From NCBI GenBank assembly GCA_035529405.1, contig DATKWV010000013.1:1-34787 (forward strand): a stretch of 34,787 bases of DNA. Direction: 5' to 3'. Under the pieces are notes generated by a model. It worked only from the letters and a program-made list of their open reading frames with translations, searched no databases and was not told the DNA's origin. The stretch is from DATKWV01 sp035529405. GTDB taxonomy: Bacteria > Planctomycetota > Phycisphaerae > Sedimentisphaerales > Anaerobacaceae. Positions 24,011 to 31,958 of the stretch are shown here, one piece after another (positions within the stretch are counted from its first letter, which is position 1; the number at the start of each line of letters is the position of its first letter). The translations under genes and the position numbers were made by a program.

Positions 24011-24814
24011 ATGCAAAATCGAAATTCAAAATGCAAAAGGTTGGGTGTGGGGTTAAGTTTTTTTGCGATTTTAATTACGAGCTTATTGAGCGGCTGTGGG
24101 GTGGTGGGTTTTTTAAGGCCTGAGGGCCCGCCCGGCAACGAGCAGATTATGGCCGACTACAATGACATTACGGTAAAGCTCAGCAGTGCCGCGGACGTGC
24201 TTATCGTGCTGGATACATCGGGCGACGAAGGTGTGGATGCACTGACCAGCCAAAGCAAAAGTGTTATCGTCTCAGCGGGGCAAAAGAAGAAAGGATACAA
24301 AAGATGGTTTAATATGGCGGCCTTCGATGAGGACGAATTCACGGTGATGCGAAAGTACGTTCTTGTAGTGGATGAAAAACCAAAGGTTTTGTTTACAGAG
24401 CCGCGGACATATTTCAGCTTTGATTGCCGGTCGGCATTGAGTTCGGGCGCCAAAGGCGGTGACAATGATGCCGCTGGGGGTGTGCTGGACGAACCTTACG
24501 CAAATGAGAACGCAAAGCGAATAGCGGTATTAAAGCGGGTGCTCGAGGACTTTCAGTTAGACCTTGACCAGGTCAAATCGGACAATAAAGTGCTGGCAGC
24601 AAGCGGCGGGCTTGTAAACCAGGTGCTGACAAGCGCGCTGGTTGAGTTGGAGGATTCGCCCGGCCTGGCGGGCAGATTAAGCGATGCCGCCGGTATGAAG
24701 TTCGAGCATATCAGTCTTGGAACAGGCAAAATCAGGATGCTTCTTGAGGATGATGTTGTCACTATCAGGGTAAGGCTGGGTTCGGTTCTGCGCAAGCTCA
24801 AAAAGGCCATTTAG
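24011..24814 (+). CDS. Predicted lipoprotein of unknown function
   Basis: 267 aa from the ATG at 24011. This start puts a lipoprotein signal in the right place: positive NRNSKCKR, hydrophobic LGVGLSFFAILITSL and lipobox LSGC (Cys about residue 31). An in-frame ATG at 23969 would overlap ilvC by 25 nt. I do not recognise the family. The mature part has two acidic regions, a low-complexity SSGAKGGDNDAAGG linker near the middle, and a helix-rich C-terminal half (KRIAVLKRVLEDFQLDLDQVK) ending in a basic segment. It follows ilvC by 17 bp and could be read through from it, although a link to amino acid synthesis is not evident. The ribosome site is weak. Confidence 0.72.
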   Translation: MQNRNSKCKRLGVGLSFFAILITSLLSGCGVVGFLRPEGPPGNEQIMADYNDITVKLSSAADVLIVLDTSGDEGVDALTSQSKSVIVSAGQKKKGYKRWFNMAAFDEDEFTVMRKYVLVVDEKPKVLFTEPRTYFSFDCRSALSSGAKGGDNDAAGGVLDEPYANENAKRIAVLKRVLEDFQLDLDQVKSDNKVLAASGGLVNQVLTSALVELEDSPGLAGRLSDAAGMKFEHISLGTGKIRMLLEDDVVTIRVRLGSVLRKLKKAI

Positions 24815-24950
24815 TACCGCAGCCCGACTTGTACTTAAAAACGCTTTTGCGGCAGTAGAATCAAAGGCGGCACAATTTCCGAATTCACACAAGCGGGTCA
24901 ATAATCAATAGTAAATCAAAAAGAGCGGGTCTGTAAGCCGAGTTCTGTGT

Positions 24951-25057
24951 CCCCGCACCTGCTTTGAGATTCCAACGCTGGTTCCACAAATGAAGTTTAA
25001 CAATACCAACCACGTCAATGTCTGTAGTTTCGTCAGCATCTCAAAGCAGGTGCGGGG
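24951..25057 (-). repeat. rnpB helix P19 expansion, 20-bp perfect arms
   Basis: 107-nt hairpin between the P2 3' strand and the P4 3' strand, the P19 position. The arms at 24951-24970 and 25038-25057 are perfectly complementary over 20 bp and start CCCCGCACCTG on the plus strand. The interior (24971-25037) pairs poorly. Confidence 0.85.
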
Positions 25058-25098
25058 CGGCGGTCATGTAACTTGACCGGCTGTTACCAGCCGGCTCT

Positions 25099-25203
25099 GC
25101 CGCACCTGTTAGAGCAACCTATTCGACAATACACAAGCCGGCCATTTCGCAATTTCCTGCGAAGTTCCGGCCTTGCGGAATAAGCTGTCCTAACAGGTGC
25201 GGC
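25099..25203 (-). repeat. rnpB helix P18 expansion, 14-bp perfect arms
   Basis: 105-nt hairpin at the P18 position. The arms GCCGCACCTGTTAG (25099-25112) and CTAACAGGTGCGGC (25190-25203) are perfect complements. The interior holds a second hairpin (about 25136-25174) whose imperfect arms centre on GCCGGCCATTTCGC and GCGAAGTTCCGGCC. The GNRA loop that normally docks P18 onto the core is not where a short P18 would put it. Confidence 0.8.
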
Positions 25204-25351
25204 AAGCGACCTACCTGCCGGCAAAGCAACAAGTGCTTAACCCCGGGCCGGGTAACCGGCTGCTTGGTCTTGCAGGTGGTGGGGTTTACCGTGCCGGCAC
25301 CGTCACCGATGCCGCGGTGCGCTCTTACCGCACCATTTCACCATTGCCTGT

Positions 25352-25457
25352 GCCCCGCACCTGCTTCTATATTCAATCTGGCGAACTAACACGGTGATTA
25401 ACTATGGAAAAGAACATTCGAGCAACTTCACCGTCAGATATAAAAACAGGTGCGGGG
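25352..25457 (-). repeat. rnpB helix P12 expansion, 12-bp perfect arms
   Basis: 106-nt hairpin after GCCGATGG on the RNA strand, where P12 stands in E. coli. The arms GCCCCGCACCTG (25352-25363) and CAGGTGCGGGGC (25446-25457) are perfect. TATAT/ATATA further in continues the helix after mismatches. Confidence 0.82.
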
Positions 25458-25572
25458 CCATCGGCTGTGTGTTTTCTGTGGCACTTTCCCTGGGGTTGGC
25501 CGGGCCCCTTTCGGAGACCGGACCCCGGTGGCTGTTAGCCATCACCATGCCCTGCCCTGCTCGGACTTTCCT

Positions 25573-25785
25573 CCCCGCACCAACTTTGACCAGAAAAGTA
25601 TAAATCCGAAATCCTAAACACGAAATCCGAAACAAACCTGTCCTAAGCATAGTCGAAGGATTCAAAACTCTAATGTTCTAATGTTCCAAACTAATGTTTC
25701 CGTGGTTTGAATTTTGGTCATTAGATATTGTTTCGGGTTTCGATATTCGAATTTCTCTGCTTTGCTGAGCAAAGTTGGTGCGGGG
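25573..25785 (-). repeat. rnpB helix P3 expansion, 16-bp perfect arms
   Basis: 213-nt hairpin between P2 and P4. The arms CCCCGCACCAACTTTG (25573-25588) and CAAAGTTGGTGCGGGG (25770-25785) are perfect complements. It shares CCCCGCACC with the P12 and P19 arms (P18 has CCGCACC), but the rest of the arm differs. Its loop holds a palindromic element at 25602-25754. Confidence 0.85.
25602..25754. repeat. Palindromic, MITE-like element in the rnpB P3 loop
   Basis: AT-rich insert with imperfect terminal inverted repeats. The left end (25602-25636) is made of GAAATCC and CGAAATCCGAAACAAA units. The right end (25727-25754) is TTGTTTCGGGTTTCGATATTCGAATTT, whose complement reads like the left end. Inner CTAATG/CATTAG and CCAAAC/GTTTG also pair. 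The segment CCTAAGCATAGTCGAAGG (25642-25659) resembles short hairpin repeats I have seen in many environmental genomes. That recollection is not checked. No coding capacity. Confidence 0.55.
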
Positions 25786-25864
25786 CGACCGCCCGACCCA
25801 CTCTTTTCAATTTACCATTGATTACTCACTATTTATATACTACTAAAGTATTATAACATAAGTT

Positions 25865-27484
25865 TTACCCGGTGCGCACGATTTCGATGTGTTTTTTGAA
25901 GTTTTTGTCGTCGGTCTGGGGGTAATCACTTCTGAAATGCACGCCGCGGCTTTCCTTTCTCTGCTGGGCAGAGCGTGCCATAAGGCCGCAGACCGTCAGC
26001 ATATTCTGACATTGCCAGCCCTGGGGTTCGTCGAAGACCTTGTCCATTACATACCGCTGCCAGAAAGTGATAATCTCCTGGGCCTCTGCAAGCGGGCGGG
26101 CCTTGCGGGTGATTCCGACATTTCGCCACATAAGTGCCCTCAGGGAGTTCCTCACGTCGGCGGTATCGAGCCGGCTGCGGTTAGAATCGGGCACGGCGTA
26201 TTTTATTCTCGGGTGCTTTATGTGCGAAAAGCCGGCAGCCGGAGCGTTGGAGGCACTTTGGCCTGCGGCTTTGCCGAAGACCAGGCCCTCCAGCAGGGAG
26301 TTGCTGCCGAGCCTGTTTGCACCGTGCAGACCGGTAGAGGCCGCTTCGCCACAGGCGTAGAGATTAGCTATGCTTGTTTTGCCTGTGGTATCGGTCTTGA
26401 GGCCGCCTATCATGTAATGAGCACTTGGCCGAACAGGTATTAAATCACGGCTGACATCTATGTCGAAGCTGTTGCACAATTCGCTAATCATAGGGAATCT
26501 GGATTCGAAGTTTTTCCGCTCGAAGTGGCGAATATCCAGATATACATGTGTTGATTTGGTTTTGAGCATCTGCGACAGGATGGCCCTGCTGACAATATCC
26601 CTCGGCGCAAGCTCTGCAGCTTCGTGGTATTGTTTCATAAAGGCTAAGCCGTTTTTGTCCAGAAGGACAGCTCCCTCACCTCGCAAAGTTTCGGTAATAA
26701 GTGCCCTGCTGGCTCCTGCAATATAAAGCGTGGTGGGGTGGAACTGCATGAACTCCAAATCCTGCAGTACCGTACCGGCGCGGTAGGCCATCGCCAGACC
26801 GTCGCCGGTGGCCGCAGGTTCGTTGGTTGTCTCTCGAAACAACTGGCCGGCGCCGCCGGTAGCGAGGATTGTGTTTGCGGCCCAGATTATCTCGGGGCCT
26901 CTGCAACTGTCCCAGCCTACAGCGCCTGTACATTCGTTGGCGTCGTTGGTAAGTAAATCGACGGCGTAAAAATTTTCGGCTATTTTGATATTGGGGTTGC
27001 GTTTAACTTTGTCTATGAGGGTCTGGGCGATTATTCTGCCGGTTTCGTCACCGTGGGCGTGCGCGACGCGCGGGTGACAGTGACCGCCTTCGAGTGTGAT
27101 GGCGATATGATTATCGACCATATCAAATTCAGTGCCCCACTCAAGCAGCTGCTGTATAAGCTGCGGTCCCTGATGCACGACCAAATCCACGGTCCGAGCA
27201 TCGCAGATGCCGCAGCCGGTATTGACAGTGTCGGTGATGTGTGATTCGAACGAATCGCTTTTGTTCAGCACCGAAGCGATGCCGCCCTGTGCTTTCCAGG
27301 TGTTGCTGTCCTGCAGGGAGTTCTTGCAGACAACCAGCACGTTACAGTTTTCAGCAGCTTCGATAGCCGCCCGCAGGCCCGCAATGCCGGCGCCGATGAT
27401 TAAGCAATCGGTGAAGAGCTGGTGCATCGAGATAGAATCGATGTTTACCAGATAACGCCTTAATTCCTGCTGGTCACTGAGCAT
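25865..27484 (-). CDS. nadB: L-aspartate oxidase
   Basis: 539 aa from the ATG at 27484 (AAAGGA just upstream); a longer frame to 27601 would overlap the preceding gene and was not used. FAD flavoenzyme oxidising aspartate to iminoaspartate for NAD synthesis. It shows the FAD motif LIIGAGIAGLRAAI, TWKAQGGIASVL, EGGHCHPRVAHAHGDETG at the active site, AAELAPRDIVSRAI, and the second FAD block YACGEAASTGLHGANRLGSNSLLEG. Length and motifs favour NadB over succinate dehydrogenase subunit A. nadA and nadC are not in the window. The upstream lipoprotein ends 10 bp before the start, so the two are likely co-transcribed. Confidence 0.95.
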   Translation of the reverse strand: MLSDQQELRRYLVNIDSISMHQLFTDCLIIGAGIAGLRAAIEAAENCNVLVVCKNSLQDSNTWKAQGGIASVLNKSDSFESHITDTVNTGCGICDARTVDLVVHQGPQLIQQLLEWGTEFDMVDNHIAITLEGGHCHPRVAHAHGDETGRIIAQTLIDKVKRNPNIKIAENFYAVDLLTNDANECTGAVGWDSCRGPEIIWAANTILATGGAGQLFRETTNEPAATGDGLAMAYRAGTVLQDLEFMQFHPTTLYIAGASRALITETLRGEGAVLLDKNGLAFMKQYHEAAELAPRDIVSRAILSQMLKTKSTHVYLDIRHFERKNFESRFPMISELCNSFDIDVSRDLIPVRPSAHYMIGGLKTDTTGKTSIANLYACGEAASTGLHGANRLGSNSLLEGLVFGKAAGQSASNAPAAGFSHIKHPRIKYAVPDSNRSRLDTADVRNSLRALMWRNVGITRKARPLAEAQEIITFWQRYVMDKVFDEPQGWQCQNMLTVCGLMARSAQQRKESRGVHFRSDYPQTDDKNFKKHIEIVRTG

Positions 27485-27494
27485 AGCGTCCTTT

Positions 27495-28103
27495 CTATTG
27501 TTTGCCGCGTCCGGATTCGATGTTATCAGAATGCCCGGATTCCTGCGGCTGAAGGTCCCAGGCCTGTACGAAAAGCTGCGGGTAATCTGCGTAGTCGGCA
27601 ACGAAGCTCTGCAGCTGCGCGGTGGAAGCGGTCAGTACCAGGCGGTCGTCCACGATCTCGTGCGGTATGAGATTGGGGTCTTCGGCGAGCAATTGTTTTA
27701 CTTTTTCGGGGTCCATTACCATCATTTTAAGGGTGGGCTGAATCTGCTGTATTTTCACGAAGTTATGGACAGGATAAAAGTGAAACGGATACAGCGGGCG
27801 GCAGTGGCACTCGGGTTCTTTGGGGAAAAGGTCCAGAAACATGGTGCCGTTGAGTTTTATCAGGGCGGCGACGAATGTGCCGTCGTTGCCCTTGTCGTCG
27901 GTGTAGGTAGCTTGGTAATATTTATTATCCTGGGCAGGGTCTTTTTCGAATCGCCAGTTTTCATTCGAATCGGGTTTTTGCCAGATGCCCAGCAGCTGCT
28001 GAGCAAAAATCAGGTCTTGTTCGGTGTAAAGTGGGTGCAACGAGGGCACACAGCCGGCCAATATGCCGGCCAGCAGGTAAAAAAGGATTTTTTTGGTTTT
28101 CAT
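27495..28103 (-). CDS. Predicted lipoprotein, SLHPLYT-type, unknown function
   Basis: 202 aa. The N-terminus MKTKKILFYLLAGILAGC is a clear lipoprotein signal with lipobox LAGC (Cys18). The mature start CVPSLHPLYTEQDL, followed by LLGIWQKP and ENWRFEKD, resembles uncharacterised lipoproteins seen in several phyla. I cannot name a function. The later part has a hydrophobic strand pattern and a polar tail (about 185-202). Strong AAAGGAG six bases before the ATG. It is upstream of nadB with a 10-bp gap. Confidence 0.82.
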   Translation of the reverse strand: MKTKKILFYLLAGILAGCVPSLHPLYTEQDLIFAQQLLGIWQKPDSNENWRFEKDPAQDNKYYQATYTDDKGNDGTFVAALIKLNGTMFLDLFPKEPECHCRPLYPFHFYPVHNFVKIQQIQPTLKMMVMDPEKVKQLLAEDPNLIPHEIVDDRLVLTASTAQLQSFVADYADYPQLFVQAWDLQPQESGHSDNIESGRGKQ

Positions 28104-28191
28104 TTTTGGCTCCTTTCGATGGTTTTTACAGAGAGCATATCAAAAGCCCATAGATAAATTTTAACGTTTTAACGTGCAGCGGCAATTAATT

Positions 28192-28935
28192 TTATGGTAC
28201 CTGGGCCAGTTTCTTCCAGTCACAGTGAGCCATTGAGCGCACTACCATTTGGCCGGGGTTGAATTGCTCGAAACTGACGCTGTCGTCGAACGGTACTTCC
28301 GAGAGGATATTGATTTGACCGAACTGGGCTACCAGTTGTGCGGCGATGTCCTCATCGGGCGTGGATTTTGTGCCGTCGTAACCGTTTATTACCACACCGG
28401 CGATTTCCAGCGGTGTAGCCCGAATGCAGTCGAGGGTCATAAGCGTGTGGTTCAGCGTTCCGCGGACCGACCGGGCTACTATTACCACCGGCAGATTAAA
28501 TTCAACGGCCAAATCCAGCAGGTCAAATTCGAGGGTCAAAGGCACACGCACCCCGCCGATACCCTCGACGATAATTACCTGACACTGCTGGCATATCTGC
28601 TTATAAGCGGCTGCTATTGTTTGAAAATCTACGGGTCTTTTTTCGCGGGCGGCGCTTATGACGGGCACGGCATCGGTGAAGTAGCCCACGGGCGTTATAG
28701 TCGAAAGCGGCAGGTCGCTGTTTGCACAGTTTGCCAGATACTGGGTGTCCTGGCTAATCAGGCCGTCCCAGCTTCGATAACAGCCGGTGGCAATGGGCCT
28801 GAATACGCCGACTTTGGTTCCGGCGTCGGTGAGGATTTTGGCTATGGCACCGGCAACAACAGTTTTGCCTACACCCGTATCGGTTCCGGTAATGAACAGG
28901 CCCGGATGTGCAGGCAGGTTCAGGTTGATTGGCAT
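28192..28935 (-). CDS. bioD: Dethiobiotin synthetase
   Basis: 247 aa from the ATG at 28935; a TTG five codons earlier is the alternative. ATP-dependent closure of the ureido ring of 7,8-diaminopelargonate, the next-to-last biotin step. The P-loop is GTDTGVGKTVVAGAI near residues 16-30, then KVGVFRPIATG and the second nucleotide motif VEGIGGVRVPL. The Lys in the first active-site block is Arg here (FRPIATG instead of the usual YKPV), a variation worth noting. No other bio gene is in the window. It is divergent from pcm. Confidence 0.9.
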   Translation of the reverse strand: MPINLNLPAHPGLFITGTDTGVGKTVVAGAIAKILTDAGTKVGVFRPIATGCYRSWDGLISQDTQYLANCANSDLPLSTITPVGYFTDAVPVISAAREKRPVDFQTIAAAYKQICQQCQVIIVEGIGGVRVPLTLEFDLLDLAVEFNLPVVIVARSVRGTLNHTLMTLDCIRATPLEIAGVVINGYDGTKSTPDEDIAAQLVAQFGQINILSEVPFDDSVSFEQFNPGQMVVRSMAHCDWKKLAQVP

Positions 28936-28980
28936 TTGTCCAGCCCCCAATTATTTATGGTTCGATTGCGGCTTTGGGCG

Positions 28981-29012
28981 TACCATAAGGTGATTATTCC
29001 CTCTTTATGGTA
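28981..29012. promoter_or_regulatory. Inverted repeat in the bioD/pcm divergent region
   Basis: TACCATAA (28981-28988) and TTATGGTA (29005-29012) form a perfect 8-bp dyad with a 16-bp spacer; a third half-site TTATGGT lies at 28955-28961, exactly 50 bp before the last one. A TATAAA at 29036-29041 could be the pcm -10. The geometry suits a dimeric repressor. The half-site does not match the known BirA consensus. Confidence 0.35.
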
Positions 29013-29103
29013 AAAGTCAATGGGTATTTTCCGGTTATAAAAGGCCGGGCGTGTTTTGAAAATTGAGTTGCAAAAGGCCTGTTGGGTGCCCATTATTACG
29101 GTT

Positions 29104-29766
29104 ATGAAAGAGGCCGGGAAAGAAGACAAATTTGAGGGTATGCGGCGGCGAATGGTCGAATACGACCTTAAGGGCAAAGGTATTTACGATGCAGATGTGC
29201 TGCGTGTAATGGGTCAGATTAGGCGTGAGGACTTTGTTTTGCCGGATTATCAGCCGCAGGCATACGCAGACGGCCCGCTTCCTATCGGGTCAGGTCAGAC
29301 GATTTCCCAGCCGTATATTGTTGCTCTGATGACGCAGGAACTGCGGGTCAAAACTGACAGTATTGTGCTGGAGGTCGGTACCGGCAGCGGGTATCAGACG
29401 GCAATTCTCAGCAGACTTGCCAAAAAGGTTTATACAGTAGAAAGGCTTCACGAGTTGTCCGAGCATGCACAGGCCGTTCTGGGCAGGCTGGGGGTAAGTA
29501 ACGTGGAGTTTTATATCGGTGACGGCAGCAGCGGCTGGCTGGGGCAAATGGTTTTTGACAGGATAATGGTTACGGCGGCGGTGCCGAGGGTACCGCAGCC
29601 CCTGATAAATCAGCTTGGCGAGGGCGGTTTACTAGTGGTACCTGTCGGGCCGGGGTGGGTGCAGGAGCTGGTTGTCTGTGAAAAAAGAAAAGACAAGCTG
29701 ACCGAAAGAGTGATTTGTGATGTTCGTTTCGTCAAGCTTATAGGCGAACATGGTTTTGAGCAATAA
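29104..29766 (+). CDS. pcm: Protein-L-isoaspartate O-methyltransferase
   Basis: 220 aa from the ATG at 29104; a TTG at 29056 would add 16 residues, and none of the starts has a good ribosome site. Repairs isoaspartyl residues in aged proteins using S-adenosylmethionine. It has RRRMVEYDL, the substrate-binding IGSGQTISQPYIVALM, SAM motif I LEVGTGSGYQTAIL and DRIMVTAAVPRVPQPLINQL. Normal length. recG starts 8 bp after its stop, so the pair is one transcript. Confidence 0.93.
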   Translation: MKEAGKEDKFEGMRRRMVEYDLKGKGIYDADVLRVMGQIRREDFVLPDYQPQAYADGPLPIGSGQTISQPYIVALMTQELRVKTDSIVLEVGTGSGYQTAILSRLAKKVYTVERLHELSEHAQAVLGRLGVSNVEFYIGDGSSGWLGQMVFDRIMVTAAVPRVPQPLINQLGEGGLLVVPVGPGWVQELVVCEKRKDKLTERVICDVRFVKLIGEHGFEQ

Positions 29767-29774
29767 TTTCTGTA

Positions 29775-31865
29775 ATGGACTCAACCAGCGTAAAAACACA
29801 GGGCAAAAGCGGTATCTCGATGCCGGTTCGGTACCTTAAAGGAGTGGGGCCGGCAAAGGCGAAGGCGTTTTCACGGTTGGGAGTAGAGACGGTAGGGGAC
29901 CTGCTGGAGTATTTTCCGCGAGACTGGGTCTTTGCGCCGCAGCCGGTCAAGATAAATCAGCTTAGGGAAGGTCAAACCGCGACCATCGTGGCGCTGGTGG
30001 AGTCCACGGATTACGAGGGTTTTGCCAGGCCGGCCAGGTTCGAGGCGATGGTCGCCGATGATACAGGGGTTTGCAGAATAATCTGGTTTTACGGGCGGTT
30101 TGTCAAAGATAAGCTAACGGTCGGCCAGACAATTGCGGTCTGCGGCAAAGTCAGCAGCTATAAACACCGGTTACAAATGGTTAATCCGAAATTTGTCACA
30201 GTGGATGAAAAGACCGGTGATAGTGACGAGTATTTCAGCGGTGGTGTTTACCCGGCCTGTGCGAGTCTCAGCAGTAACCGAATCAAGAGCATAATAGAGC
30301 CGGTGCTGGATAATCTGGACAGTCTTGTTACTGAGTTTTATGATGAAAATTTTCTAAGACAGGCCGAACTGGTCAGGCGCAGAGAGGCTTTCGGCTGGAT
30401 ACATTCGCCGCCCGATGAGTACAAGCTTGCCTTGGCAAAGCGGCGTCTGAAGTATGACGAGCTGTTCCTGATGCAGCTTGGGCTGGCACTTCGGCGATAC
30501 AGGGTAAAGCATTACTGTCAGGCTGCGGCGATGAAATTTAACGACCGAATCGACAGGCGAATCCGGCGAAGGTTTCCTTTCCTGCTTACAGGCGACCAGG
30601 ATAAAGTAATAAGCGAAATCGTTTCGGATATGCAAAGACCCGAACCAATGAATCGCCTGCTGCAGGGTGATGTGGGCAGCGGCAAGACGGTTGTTGCGCT
30701 GTATGCTGCGCTAGTGGCGGTGGCCAACCGAAAACAGGTTGCGATAATGGCTCCTACGGAGGTTCTGGCCTGCCAGCACTATATAAGCATGGATAGATAC
30801 CTGCGAAAAAGCGCCGTAAGAAGGGTCCTGATAACGGGCGGAATCAGCGGCGGTAAAAGAAAAGAACTGCTGGAGAACATAAGGCAAGGCCGAATTAATA
30901 TTGTCGCCGGCACTGTTGCACTGCTGCAGAAAGATATAGAATTCAGTCAGCTTGGCCTTGTGATAATAGATGAGCAGCACAAGTTCGGGGTGGCACAGCG
31001 CCAGCAGATGCGTAAAAAGACCGAGCCGCATTGTCTTGTTATGACTGCAACGCCGATTCCGCGGACGCTGGCGATGACCGCGTTCGGGGATTTGGATGTT
31101 TCGGTTATCAGGCACTGTCCGCCGGGCAGAGGAGATGTTGTTACCCGCAGGGTAAGCCCGAACGACCGGCAAAAGGCGTATGATTTTATCCGGCAGCGTC
31201 TGAAGGCAAGAAAACAGGCGTACTTTGTCTATCCGCGAATAACCAGTTGTGACGATGATGTCAAAGCAGCCACGGACCAGTGGAAGCATCTTTCGAAGGA
31301 GGTGTTTGCCGAATTCAATGTTGCGCTTCTGCACGGTCGGATGCGTTCAGAAAACAAGCAGCAGATTATGGCAGATTTTCGTAAAAGAAAAATCGATGTG
31401 CTGGTCTCAACGGTTGTTATAGAAGTCGGCGTGGATGTCCCGAACGCAACGATAATGGTCATAGAAGGCGCCGAACGGTTCGGGCTTGCACAGCTGCACC
31501 AGTTAAGAGGACGCATCGGCAGGGGCAGCGCAAAATCGTACTGCTTTTTGTTCGCTGAGACCGACAGCGACACAGCCAACAGCAGGCTTGACATAATTAC
31601 CAAAACCAGTGACGGTTTTGCCATCTCCGAGCACGACCTGAAATTACGTGGGCCAGGCGAGTTGTTCAGCACGCGCCAGCACGGTCTGCCGGATTTGAAA
31701 ATAGCCGATATAATCGAGGACTATAACCTGCTGCTGATGGCCAGAAAAAATGCGTTCAAGCTGGTTTCGCAGGACCCGATGCTCATAGACAGCAGAAACA
31801 TTCATATTCGCCGGGCGCTGCTGGCCAAATTCGGAGATTGTCTGGGCCTGGTGGATGTGGCTTAG
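29775..31865 (+). CDS. recG: ATP-dependent DNA helicase RecG
   Basis: 696 aa, the usual length. Reverses stalled replication forks and processes branched DNA. The N-terminal wedge domain (about 60-165, OB fold) is preceded by a helix-hairpin-helix-like segment (LKGVGPAKAKAFSRLGVETVGDLLEYFP). Helicase motifs are I GDVGSGKT near 300, Ia APTEVLACQH, II DEQH at 399-402, III TATPIPRTLA, V STVVIEVGVDVPNA and VI QLRGRIGRG. The C-terminal TRG-like region follows (KLRGPGELFSTRQHGLPDLKIAD). A terminator lies 10 bp after the stop. Confidence 0.96.
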   Translation: MDSTSVKTQGKSGISMPVRYLKGVGPAKAKAFSRLGVETVGDLLEYFPRDWVFAPQPVKINQLREGQTATIVALVESTDYEGFARPARFEAMVADDTGVCRIIWFYGRFVKDKLTVGQTIAVCGKVSSYKHRLQMVNPKFVTVDEKTGDSDEYFSGGVYPACASLSSNRIKSIIEPVLDNLDSLVTEFYDENFLRQAELVRRREAFGWIHSPPDEYKLALAKRRLKYDELFLMQLGLALRRYRVKHYCQAAAMKFNDRIDRRIRRRFPFLLTGDQDKVISEIVSDMQRPEPMNRLLQGDVGSGKTVVALYAALVAVANRKQVAIMAPTEVLACQHYISMDRYLRKSAVRRVLITGGISGGKRKELLENIRQGRINIVAGTVALLQKDIEFSQLGLVIIDEQHKFGVAQRQQMRKKTEPHCLVMTATPIPRTLAMTAFGDLDVSVIRHCPPGRGDVVTRRVSPNDRQKAYDFIRQRLKARKQAYFVYPRITSCDDDVKAATDQWKHLSKEVFAEFNVALLHGRMRSENKQQIMADFRKRKIDVLVSTVVIEVGVDVPNATIMVIEGAERFGLAQLHQLRGRIGRGSAKSYCFLFAETDSDTANSRLDIITKTSDGFAISEHDLKLRGPGELFSTRQHGLPDLKIADIIEDYNLLLMARKNAFKLVSQDPMLIDSRNIHIRRALLAKFGDCLGLVDVA

Positions 31866-31874
31866 GTGTAAATT

Positions 31875-31897
31875 GCGGGATGCAAATCCGCTTTTGT
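31875..31897 (+). terminator. Rho-independent terminator after recG
   Basis: GCGGGAT (31875-31881) pairs with ATCCGC (31886-31891) around a GCAA tetraloop, with one bulged G, and is followed by TTTTGTCTT. It ends the pcm-recG transcript. Confidence 0.6.
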
Positions 31898-31902
31898 CTT
31901 GA

Positions 31903-31931
31903 TTGTAAATTTTCAGTTTTGGTTTTACATT
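31903..31931 (+). promoter_or_regulatory. Possible promoter for the potassium uptake pair
   Basis: TTGTAA (31903-31908) and TACATT (31926-31931) have a 17-bp spacer and each matches four of six consensus bases. It lies directly after the recG terminator, with a predicted transcript start about 20 nt before the ATG at 31959, which agrees with that start for trkH. Confidence 0.4.
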
Positions 31932-31958
31932 GTTCGGTTAACGTTTTACCCTATTACC

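Larger units (their letters stand above)
24923..25803 (-). ncRNA. rnpB: RNase P RNA, bacterial type A, strongly expanded (about 881 nt)
   Basis: Read on the minus strand, the universal parts are clear. P1 is GAGTGGGTC with GACCCGCTC (25795-25803 / 24923-24931). P2 is GGCGGTC with GACCGCC (25787-25793 / 25059-25065). P4 is GAGGAAAGTCCGAGC with ACAGAACTCGGCTTA, where CCGAG/CTCGG replaces the E. coli CCGGG/CCCGG as a compensated change. GGTGAAATGGTGCGGTAAGA, GAGCGCACC and GGCACGGTAAACCCCACC are typical of the catalytic core. A U-run follows P1 (24922-24918). The core is about 350 nt, a normal size. The other 531 nt lie in four perfect-armed hairpins at the P3, P12, P18 and P19 positions. It processes tRNA 5' ends. 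The gene is downstream of nadB on the same strand; TATAAT at 25855-25850 may be its -10. Confidence 0.93.

Noticed and set aside
25197..25665. Short open frames on both strands within the rnpB region.
   Set aside because: They overlap the RNase P RNA core, have no ribosome sites and resemble no protein family.
24951..25785. Recurring CCGCACC/GGTGCGG units viewed as a CRISPR or repeat array.
   Set aside because: The units occur as inverted pairs with irregular spacing and coincide with RNase P helices P3, P12, P18 and P19. There are no equal spacers.
27498..28157. Long plus-strand frame of 219 codons opposite the nadB-upstream lipoprotein.
   Set aside because: The minus strand carries a clear lipoprotein signal, ribosome site and family-like start. 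The plus frame is its shadow.
28981..29012. BirA (biotin repressor) operator next to bioD.
   Set aside because: The dyad spacing is right, but the half-site TACCATAA/TTATGGTA does not match the TTGTAAACC-type BirA consensus. It was kept only as an unnamed inverted repeat.
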